Assembly: GCA_022432975.1 (NCBI GenBank)
Contig: CM039509.1
Location: forward strand, 15,013,790-15,077,789
Direction: 5' to 3'
Source: Begonia masoniana
Lineage: Eukaryota > Streptophyta > Magnoliopsida > Cucurbitales > Begoniaceae
DNA length: 64,000 nt
The position numbers and the translations under genes were made by a program. Every line of letters begins with the position of its first letter. Position 1 is the first letter of the stretch. Under the pieces are notes generated by a model. It saw nothing but the letters and a program-made list of their open reading frames with translations. It did no database searches and had not been told where the DNA came from. This document shows positions 49,321-58,190 of this stretch, one piece after another.

Positions 49321-49845
49321 GTGAGGCCCGTGGAGCTGGAGGTGGCTATGAGGGCAGTGGAGATGGTTGTGACATCGTTGGCCGCTTTGATGGTTCATCT
49401 TGTGACGTCGAATTCTTCTTTCGTTTATAAGCAATTTTATCTGCCATTTTAGTAAAGTCTGTAAATTGGAAAGTTCCAAGATTAGCCACAATAACTCGAA
49501 CCGTGGCGAAAATTAGAGCCAGGTGAAAATCGGCCTTCACAGCCAAGATCGGACGGACTCAATATTTTCGCGTCTGTCCGGGTTAAGGCTGGGATCACCC
49601 GGGCGGACGGACTGAAATAGAGTCCGTCCGGTTAATTCTAAAAGGGCCGATTTTAACCTAGGGCTCAGATTTTTGCGTTCTTAACGTTAAAAATTAAACT
49701 AAATCAATACAAAAGAAGTAAGATATTACCTGATGCATTTTTCGGTTGAAAATCATCCAAGATATTTGCAGAGCGTCGAGAGATAAAACGGATTGCGGCC
49801 ACTGTGAGCTCCATCCGAGCCCTAGAAACGCTTATAATTGATTCA

Positions 49846-50168
49846 CCAGACGGACGCAATATTTACCGTCTGTCTGGTACATTCGTAAGTTAGACCGGAC
49901 GGACGGTGAAATATAGAGTCTGAACGGACTACGTGGCAGCTACGTTGCAGCTTCTTATTGAACGAAAAAGGCAGATGGGCACTATTTTAGTCCGTCCATC
50001 CGGTTGGCGGCCAATATTACGTCAGGACGGACGCAATCCACGTCCGTCCCTCTGGCGTAGTTAGATTTGTCACATTTTTGAACGTTTATAGTTTAAATTG
50101 TTAAAAAATTTACTTTGTGGTTTGAAACGAAGAACAAGCATACTTCGTGCCCATAATTGGTATTTCCC
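49846..50168 (-). repeat. MULE right terminal inverted repeat
   Basis: Ends 'cccataattggtatttccc'. It is the inverted partner of 41843-42156, with small indels. A CGGACGG / CCGTCCG cluster continues inward at 49548-49640. Confidence 0.9.
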
Positions 50169-50254
50169 AAAAAACAATCAAACTTTCTAAGATTTGAACG
50201 GTTTGGTGGGACCCATTACGACTCCTCTCTTCTCGAGAAATTATATCTCCATTA

Positions 50255-50388
50255 TTAGAAACCCACTGACATGCTCAAAACAGAATTGACCAAGTTTAAG
50301 TGGATGGTTAGACAATAGTGTCTGTAGCTTAAAGAACCAGATAAGATAAACTAATTTGCTGCAAATGATAAACACCGAAAAAGAAAAA
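50255..50388 (+). repeat. Second copy of the segment at 39276-39418
   Basis: From 'attagaaacccactgac' to 'gcaaatgataaacaccgaaa' about 93 percent identical by eye to 39276-39418, in the same orientation. The two copies lie on either side of the MULE, but not directly at its ends. Confidence 0.85.
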
Positions 50389-51614
50389 AAAAAAAACAGA
50401 GAGATATAGAAGAGGTACAATGCTCTAATCGACTCTCATAAGTGTAACACCCAAAATAACGACCAGGTAATTTCTTTAACCGTTTTAACGGTCGTGTTTA
50501 ATTAATTTTTCCCGGTTTAGAGTTTTATACCAATAATAATTAATTTCATGTGGATTTAAACTAGGTTGGGTGGCAAAGTTGTAATAATGGAGGGTGATGA
50601 CCAATATATAAAGAAAAAGGAAAAGTTTTAAATCTCACTTGAACCACTGTAGCCGCCACCTTCCTTTTCGGCGATTTCTTCCCTCCCAAGCTCTTGCTCT
50701 CTGCTTTCAGCACACTCTCTTCGACGATCGGTTTCTTTGCCACTACTCGACTACTCTGTGCCCGAGGTATGCAATAGACAACGTAGCTATCTGTTAGTTT
50801 GTTAGCCCTGTTTTCTACTCGGCATTGGAGTTTTGGATTTTCCAATGGCCGACTAATAAAAAGAACATTTGAAATCTGAGAGTGGGAATGCTTTTATCAA
50901 ATCGATTCTGGACATTTAGAACAACCACCCCTGAGTAATCGATAATCGAACCTGTCTGTTCTGGGATTTGGATTTCAAACTGCACAGGGTATTAGACTAA
51001 GGATTCGGGAATGACTTTAGCTATTAAATCTTAGGATAACTTGAGATTAGAACTATTAGGATTTTGTTTTAACTACTGCAATGTAAATGTTTTAGGTGAA
51101 GAAGTTTGAAGGGAAAGGAGCTCAAGTGCTAAGGAGACCAGGTAAGTGAATGTATTAAGATTTCCGGCTAATAGAGCCCTACATCGTGGGAGTACTAGGT
51201 TGTTTTAGATGTCTAATGTTTACTTTATGATGATGAGCTTGTCTGCACTTGAAGGATTGATGAATGTTGTGAGTTATACTATTTGATGACCTGCTAGTGA
51301 ATGTGAAGTTGTCTGCTCTGGTATGATCCTTGTCATAGTCTGATGGGTTAAAAGTTCTCATGTTCATGCATCATGAATGTTTCTCAAGCATAAGAAAATG
51401 TTTTAATGCATGTTTTCCATGAACAAGATATGTATGTATATATGTATATATATAAGATTTATGCAACGTGGACTAAGTGAGGGTTGGGGGCGGTTCGGCG
51501 TATGTCACAGTCCAAAGAGGGACATATGAATACGACCGCAGTAGGGAACAAGATCAAACTCACTGTCGAACCCCCTTTACCAGCACAAATCCTCTCTTAA
51601 TCCACACAACCTAA

Positions 51615-52653
51615 ATGAAGAATATGATCAAAGACTATGAATGATGAATATGATCCATGACTATGAATGATGAATATGATCCATGACTATGAATGATGAA
51701 TATGATCCATGACTATGAATGATGAATATGATCCATGACTATGAATGATGAATATGATCCATGACTATGAATGATGAATATGATCCATGACTATGAATGA
51801 TGAATATGATCCATGACTATGAATGATGAATATGATCCATGACTATGAATGATGAATATGATCCATGACTATGAATGATGAATATGATCCATGACTATGA
51901 ATGATGAATATGATCCATGACTATGAATGATGAATATGATCCATGACTATGAATGATGAATATGATCCATGACTATGAATGATGAATATGATCCATGACT
52001 ATGAATGATGAATATGATCCATGACTATGAATGATGAATATGATCCATGACTATGAATGATGAATATGATCCATGACTATGAATGATGAATATGATCCAT
52101 GACTATGAATGATGAATATGATCCATGACTATGAATGATGAATATGATCCATGACTATGAATGATGAATATGATCCATGACTATGAATGATGAATATGAT
52201 CCATGACTATGAATGATGAATATGATCCATGACTATGAATGATGAATATGATCCATGACTATGAATGATGAATATGATCCATGACTATGAATGATGAATA
52301 TGATCCATGACTATGAATGATGAATATGATCCATGACTATGAATGATGAATATGATCCATGACTATGAATGATGAATATGATCCATGACTATGAATGATG
52401 AATATGATCCATGACTATGAATGATGAATATGATCCATGACTATGAATGATGAATATGATCCATGACTATGAATGATGAATATGATCCATGACTATGAAT
52501 GATGAATATGATCCATGACTATGAATGATGAATATGATCCATGACTATGAATGATGAATATGATCCATGACTATGAATGATGAATATGATCCATGACTAT
52601 GAATGATGAATATGATCCATGACTATGAATGATGAATATGATCCATGACTATG
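51615..52653 (+). repeat. 26-bp satellite, about 40 copies
   Basis: Unit 'gaatgatgaatatgatc' plus 'catgactat', almost without variation across 1 kb. The first unit is slightly different (aagaatatgatcaaagact), marking the array start. Near-identity of units indicates very recent expansion. Confidence 0.95.
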
Positions 52654-52659
52654 AGAGTG

Positions 52660-53365
52660 TTGTTATTTGTCGTCTAGCGATCGACAGATGTAGAGTGTTT
52701 AAGCCATCGGATGATGAAAATGCTATTTGGTCGTCTAGCGATCAGCAGATGTAGAGTGTTTAAGCCATCGGATGATGAGAGTGTTATTTTGTCGTCTAGT
52801 GATTGGCAGATGTAATGTAATAAGTCACCGGATGATGAGGATGTAATTTGTCGTCTAGCGTTCGGTGGATGAAGTGTATTCCTTCACCGGATGATGTATA
52901 TGGTATTTGTCGTCTAGCGTTCGGTGGGTGAAGTGTATTCCTTCACCGAATGATGTATATGGTATTTTGTCGTCTAGCGTTCGATGGATGGAGTGTATTC
53001 CTTCACCGGATGATGTAAATGGTATTTTGTCGTCTAGCATTCGGTGGATGAAGTGTAATTCTTCACCGGTTGATGTAAGTGTTAATTTGTCGTCTAGTGA
53101 CCGGATGATGTGAGTATTCTCTTATTGTTTAATGTCCAGGTAGTGTTTTAAGTCGGTCACGTGAAGCACACATGACCACCGGTCGATGTAGGGTAAATAT
53201 GAACATCTAGTGAAAAATGTTCGGGACCGGGCGATGTCTTTAATTAGGCACGTGCAATGCCCGTGACCACCGGTGGATGTCTATTGCTGGTTGAGATTAG
53301 ATGTGTCGCGTGGCGGACACGTGATCATCGGTCGATGTGAGTCTATAACTCTATCGGTAGATGCA
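52660..53365 (+). repeat. CGGNNGATG / GTCGTCTAG motif array
   Basis: Units of about 60 bp: TTGTCGTCTAGCGATCGG then CAGATGTAGAGTGTTTAAG then CCATCGGATGATGA, shifting to TTCGGTGGATGAAGTG and TTCACCGGATGATG in the middle, then sparser toward 53365. It lies immediately downstream of the 26-bp satellite, whose unit also contains GAATGATG. Confidence 0.88.
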
Positions 53366-53518
53366 GCTCAAGAGATGTTTGAAAATAAAAAAAAAAGAAA
53401 ACAAAGAGGGAATAATATTAACACTAATAATGAACAAGGTGTATGGAAGTAAGAATCAAATGATTAAGAGATTAAGTAATGAATTGTGTGGCGATTCCGT
53501 TGGGGTCGTTACAATAAG

Positions 53519-53938
53519 AGCTGCAAAATGGATTGAATAAGTGATTAGATGTAAATATTCTAAACTGTGAGCACGTTCTGATGATGGTGTTTTCCCCTGG
53601 AGAACAACAACAGCGCTCGGGCTGTGGCTAACACCTTCCCCACTATTTTCCAATCTTCCATGAGGTTTGGAGAGGAAGATGACGACAAGAGCTTGCAAAC
53701 AGCCAATCGTTTGAAGCAATTTGAGGATCACTCGGTGCTTACGCACCGAGGCTCTAAGAGATCTGAGAAACGGGAGAGAACTCCACGTTCTGAAGAAAAC
53801 TCAATATCGATTTCAATTTATAAAAACTCCATTACACTTCTTCGGAGCAGGCTAAATAGCCTCTGGAAATCGCCAATTACAGAAGAGAAAAAAAAATACA
53901 AAAGAAAATGACAAAAATTGAGAGGGAAATAGCCGTTG
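53519..53938. other. Unassigned DNA
   Basis: Contains a stretch (53700-53880) with 'aaactcaatatcgatttc' and 'ggagcaggctaaatagcc' that looks like decayed retrotransposon LTR DNA; no frame is supported. Confidence 0.35.
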
Positions 53939-53947
53939 GAAAATATA

Positions 53948-55119
53948 GAGAAATTACCAATTATGGGCACGAAGTATGTGTGTTCTTCGTTTCAAATTAC
54001 AAAGTAATTTTTTTAACAATACAAACCATAAAGTATAAAAAATGTGATAAATATGACCATGCCGGACGGACGCAAAAAAACACCGTCCGTCCGGTCACTG
54101 TTCACGTGAACAGTGACCGTTTACGTTCGATCATTCTCCGTTTTATAAATTAATTTTTAAAAAATACTAAACGATATTAGATTTACTTAAAATTGTATCA
54201 CATATTCACCACGTTATGAGAAGATAATCTGAAAATTTTCGTGGTTTTAAAATACTTATATGATTTATTATAATTTGTTTACGTATGTTTTATAAAATAA
54301 TTCACTAAAATTACAATAAATCGTACAAGTGTTAAAAAATCATGAAAAGTTTCAAATTATCTTCTCATAATGTGGTGAATATGTGATAAATTTTTTAACT
54401 AAATCCAATATTGTTTAGTATTTTTTACAATTTAATTTATAAAACGGAGAAGGAAGAACGTAAACAGTCACTGTTCACGTGAACAGTGACCAGACGGACT
54501 GTAAAAACACCGTCCATCCGGTCACTGTTCACGTGAACAGTTACCAGACAGACGGTGTTTTTTTGAGTCCGTCCGGTCACTGTTCACGTGAACAGTGACC
54601 GTTTACGTTCTTCCTTCTCCGTTTTATAAATTAATTTTTAAAAAATACTAAACGATATTGGATTTACTTAAAATTTTTATCACATATTCACCACATTATG
54701 AGAAGATAATCTAAAACTTTTCGTGATTTTCTAATGCTTGTATGATTTATTACAATTTTAGTGAATTATTTTATAAAACATAAGTGAAAACATTATAATA
54801 AATCATATAAGTATTGTAAAATCACGAAAATTTTCAAATTATCGTCTCATAACGTGGTGAATTTTTGATAAAAATTTAAAGTAAATCCAATATCGTTTAG
54901 TATTTGTTAAAAATTAATTTATAAAACGGAGAAGTAACAAACCTAAATGGTCACTGTTCACGTGAACAGTGATCGGACGGACGCTAAAAAATACCGTCCG
55001 TCCGGCGTCGTAAAATTTGTCACATTTTTTATACTTTATGGTTTGTATTGTTAAAAAAATTACTTTGTGGTTTGAAACGAAGAAAACGCATACTTTGTGC
55101 CCAAAATTGGTAATTTCCT
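53948..55119. mobile_element. Non-autonomous MULE related to the 41843-50168 element
   Basis: 1172 bp, ends GAGAAATTACCAATTATGGG and CCAAAATTGGTAATTTCCT, flanked by a perfect 9-bp duplication GAAAATATA (53939-53947 and 55120-55128). About 130 bases at each end match the big MULE's termini. The interior has no transposase; it consists of two palindromic modules built from an AT-rich arm, a CCGTCCG cluster and a 24-base palindrome centred on CACGTG (54094, 54467, 54521, 54576, 54950). Confidence 0.92.
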
Positions 55120-55814
55120 GAAAATATATCCGTTGAGCGTGATGCTCTCAGTCACGTAGGCGTTGCATGGGCCATGGATTTCTTTTCCAGTGTGATATTA
55201 CATGTTGATTTTTCCTTTCTTTTGATTGGCGCTGATGTTCATGCACAATATTTTAACGTGCATTATACTTCCTTTAGCCTTGTGTGAACTTCCTTCAAGC
55301 CATGCACAACATTCCTTCCTTCGAGCCATGCATCGATGCTTCCAATCCAAGGTAGCAAAAGACTTTTACTTGCAAAAAACACAAACCTGTTAGTAGGGGT
55401 GTGCAAAACTGGTTTCGGTTCGATTTTGGAGAGGAACCGAACCGAACCAATCACTTTCAGTTTTGGATTTACCGAACCGAAACCGGTCTTTTAACTGACC
55501 AAAACCGAACCAGAACTGAACCGAAAGTTTCGGTTCCGGTTCCAGTTCGATTTCGGTTCTATAACCTTAAAGGCGCAGCCCTAGAACCAATCACTTTTCT
55601 ACAACTTTAGTGTAGGAAGCATTAAGGCGCCTGTCTTTTCTTCGAGCAAGAGGCATTGGGGGAGGGGAGGTTTCATCATCCAACCTCTAGGCTCTACCCC
55701 CCTGCTGTTGCTTTAATCTTGCTCCCACAATTAAGTACTGGTCATGTGGCAGCCCTAGAAATCTTCTCCTCCACCGCCTAGGGTCCTACTTTTTAGCATT
55801 TAGAGGGTTATGAG

Positions 55815-56129
55815 TTATTGCAGATGGGTCTCAAGAACATCGTGAGTTATAGAGTTTCGCCATTGCGGAACTCCCCCATTTGCCCTCAAGTAATTTCCAT
55901 ACCGAGTTTTCAACATAATCTGAACCCCTTCTCTCACCGGCTCTCACTCCGCCGATGAATCGAGCCGCTTCAGAAGAGTCTGGAGAACTTTCCGGCTGGT
56001 CACTCCGAGCAGAAACGGTTGATTCAAGGCGGTGAGATACTTCCCATGGCAGCTCTTGAACCTGACTGCGGATTCGGATCTGGACACTGTCCATCGGGCG
56101 TTATTGGAAGATCCGATTCGATCTTGGCT
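55815..56129 (-). pseudogene. Captured DUF569 gene fragment
   Basis: Minus strand from 56129: SQDRIGSSNNARWTV, FKSCHGKYLTALNQPFLLGV, KVLQTLLKRLDSSAE, then TGA where Trp is expected, then EPVREGVQIMLKTRYGNYLR, ANGGVPQWRNSITHDVLE. This matches the plant DUF569 family (PF04601; actin-crosslinking/fascin-like fold), recognised from its 'ARWTV...YLTA.NQPFLLG' and 'EP.REG' motifs. The normal N-terminus is missing. Confidence 0.8.
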
Positions 56130-56157
56130 AATGAGCTTATTTTTCGTCCACTTTCTC

Positions 56158-56172
56158 TCTCTATAAATACGC
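56158..56172 (+). promoter_or_regulatory. TATA box of the captured nsLTP fragment
   Basis: CTCTATAAATACGCA about 80 bases before the ATG, after a CT-rich stretch. Confidence 0.6.
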
Positions 56173-56248
56173 ACCATTGCCAGCCTCAGAGTTTCATCTG
56201 GTTCTCATTGTTGTTCTCGAGTGGCCTGCCTATACACAGCTCGGAGCG

Positions 56249-56376
56249 ATGGCTTACGGTGCAACTTTGAAAGGGGCGTGTTTGGCGGTGGTAATACTGA
56301 TGGGTGTCTGCGCGCGGGAGGGGGAAGCGGCGGAGTCGTGCAATCAGGTGGTGAACTACCTGATGCCTTGCAGGAA
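56249..56376 (+). pseudogene. Captured 5' fragment of a non-specific lipid-transfer protein gene
   Basis: From ATG 56249: MAYGATLKGACLAVVILMGV (signal peptide), CAREGEAAES, then CNQVVNYLMPCRN, the first Cys-x9-Cys of the eight-cysteine nsLTP motif. It ends abruptly at hAT subterminal DNA (GGTTCAGTTCGG). CTCTATAAATACGC at about 56160-56170 is a good TATA box, so the promoter and start were captured together. Confidence 0.75.
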
Positions 56377-56565
56377 CGGTTCAGTTCGGTTTGGAATGAT
56401 TTTGACCAATCCAAACCGATAACTGAACCTAAAAAGTCGGTTCCTACAATACTAAACCGAAGTTCAGTTTCCAGGGGTTCAAAACCAATCCGAACCGAAC
56501 TGACTTCACCGGTTCCAGTTCGGTTCATCGGTTCTGGTTCGGTTTTGCACACCCCTACCTGTTAG

Positions 56566-57251
56566 TTGAGAGAAACAGTTAAGATACTTATCTTGGTTCG
56601 TAATCGTTCGATAAGGGTCCGTGACACATCATCATCTCCAGGGGATTGAGGATTTATCCTCAAATTCAGAGGCTTGCCATCCTCGACGTCGCCGTGGTGG
56701 TTGAACTTTATTCTTCCTACAAAATGAACAAAAGAGTTAGAAATAAAATTTAGCCATGGTTATGGCCGACCTCGTGCTATGCTATCTCATAGCACATCAG
56801 ATGGTCGGTCTATTGACGAATTTTGTCCCATGTGTGAGGACATGATGTGCTACGAGAAGGGCCCAATCCAACTCGGCCAAGCTCATGGTCGAGTGACACA
56901 AAAGCTCATGGTCATTGTCTTCAGATTCAATCAATCAACACACTTAGATAATAATAAATTCCAACTATAAACAGAGTGTGTAAACATTCATTCAATGACT
57001 GAATGAATAATCACAAACTCATACACAAAAGCGTTAGGGAAAGAAGAAAAGAACTTGTGACACAAGGAAATATATGGAGAATCAATAATCCGCACACACT
57101 ATACTCTCAAAAGAGTGCTTAAATATAGTTGAGTCTAAATAAAATAGAGTGTGTTTAGGAAAAAGAGACCATAACTGTGTTGTCACATTAGTGTGTAATA
57201 ACAATTATGCTCATCAAAAAATTATATTATTGTATCTACACATATAAATTG
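56566..57251. other. Unassigned DNA
   Basis: Contains 'gagaagggcccaatccaac' shared with 39431-39471 and 'attttgtcccatgtgtgagg' partly shared, inverted, with 32255-32285. AT-rich after 56940. No gene is supported. Confidence 0.4.
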
Positions 57252-58190
57252 TGTGACAGCCCCTGACCCGATCGTGGTCCGAGGAGCCATCACTCGGGAC
57301 ATTTAACGGAGAACGGGACGTATATATATATTTTTTGAACTTTACAGACTGAACTTTTAAGAGCAAACCCTTAAAAGCATTACAGAGAGAGAACTTTAAA
57401 ACTTTACACAAAGAAGACCTTCTCTGGATTAAGGGCTGGAAAGACATGATTAAAAACCGGACTGCATATGAATTACAGAAGGAAATAAGAATATTTGGAA
57501 CATTTAAATAAAAGACTGGATGGACGACGGGCATGCAGAGAACGACGTGATAAAATACATGCAGTGAAAATAAATGAGAAATATAAACTGAAAGACATAT
57601 TGAAAGAAAGGTTACAGTGAATAAAGGAATCTGGTGATCTATGGCCGAAGGAGTAAATAAAACCGGGCGGAAGATGTAGACAGTAGACGAAGCAGAAAAT
57701 GTAAGTAAACTGGGCGGGCGATATAGTCTAGCGGTGGATGTGAACAAAACAAAAGTGAACAGTAAACAGCGGCAGATGCATGAATAAACTGGGCGGAAGA
57801 TGTGGGTGACGTTAAGCAGAAGATGTGGATGACGTCAGGCAGAAGATGTAAATAAACTGGGCGGAGGATATGGGCAGATGAAGTCAGGCGGAAGATGTGG
57901 ATGACGTCAGACGGAAGATGTAAATTTTAAAGGCAGCGGTGGATACAGGTAGAAATGCACTGTTCACCGGTGTATGTGAACTACAGATAGAAATGCACTG
58001 TTCACCGGTGGATGTGAACTATAGACAGAAATGAGTTCACCGGTGGATGTGAACTACAGACAGAAATGAGTTCACCGGTGGATGTAATCGGAAGATGTAG
58101 TTTTAAAGGAAGAATTTGACAACATTTTTACAGGAAAACGTATAAGCAGGGAACATCAAAACAGAAGGCATAAAGGTTTCAGACCTTCAA
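57252..58190 (+). mobile_element. LTR fragment with motif array, cut by element B
   Basis: Starts TGTGACAGCCCCTGACC. It contains a CGGAAGATG-type array (57650-58110) and is interrupted at 58190 by the LTR of element B, whose left target copy should be TTCAA. The continuation would lie beyond the window. Confidence 0.5.
57650..58110 (+). repeat. GGCGGAAGATG / ACCGGTGGATG motif array
   Basis: Early units read GGGCGGAAGATG or GGCAGAAGATGTGGATGACG; later units read TTCACCGGTGGATGTGAACT every 40-50 bases. It is the same motif class as the other LTR arrays, with GATGACGTCAG cores in the middle. Confidence 0.85.

Larger units (their letters stand above)
45351..49447 (-). pseudogene. Second MULE gene: 'putative plant transposon protein'-like, split by an LTR
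   Basis: Convergent with the transposase. The start MADKIAYKRKKNSTSQDEPS (ATG 49445-49447) has a nuclear-signal-like basic run. A proline/serine-rich minisatellite part (QPSPLPS...) follows and is interrupted by the solo LTR 46721-49320. Next come NDFRNQHCREQYQLDTVH and VDFK, a small intron (46493-46413), GWESLEIKEMFDRIRLQRLY, IVRLFYANM, YYHSRKK (frame change at a 7-A run near 46165), CLVLTIAEGTAFIRQIHQ, LLAHTLLPRVGHIDHVSYMC, RTRNKNLAYTVLIQKIIEHF, a coiled coil (IRAQIEFVRAEVQAFRAEV) and an acidic end DDDAAKT. It resembles PF20167, from memory. Function unknown. A TAG in the Pro/Ser region (near 49340) is a further break. Confidence 0.65.
41843..50168. mobile_element. Two-gene Mutator-like element (MULE)
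   Basis: 8.3 kb with inverted ends: left 41843-42156, right 49846-50168. It holds a mudrA-like transposase gene on + (42637-44949) and a convergent second gene on - (45351-49447). The flanks are A-rich 9-mers (41834-41842 all A; 50169-50177 AAAAAACAA), compatible with a 9-bp target duplication with one change. A 2.6-kb gypsy solo LTR (46721-49320) sits in the second gene; without it the element is about 5.7 kb. Both genes carry breaks, so it is probably inactive. Confidence 0.85.
50443..53513 (+). mobile_element. Solo LTR with a 26-bp satellite, TSD ATAAG
   Basis: Starts TGTAACACCCAAAATAAC, ends GGGGTCGTTACA, 3071 bp, flanked by ATAAG at 50438-50442 and 53514-53518. A TATATAAAG box (about 50605) precedes 'ccactgtagccgccacc'. 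A leader donor GACCAG|GTAAGT lies near 51141. It is the same family as 11046-12741 but extended by about 1 kb of satellite. Confidence 0.92.
55394..56557. mobile_element. Pack-type hAT element with captured gene pieces
   Basis: 1164 bp, inverted ends TAGGGGTGTGCAAAAC, flanked by the 8-bp duplication CCTGTTAG (55386-55393 and 56558-56565), as expected for hAT. Subterminal DNA is full of CGGTTCGGTTC-like repeats. The interior carries a DUF569 fragment (-) and an nsLTP fragment (+) in divergent orientation; no transposase is present. Confidence 0.92.
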
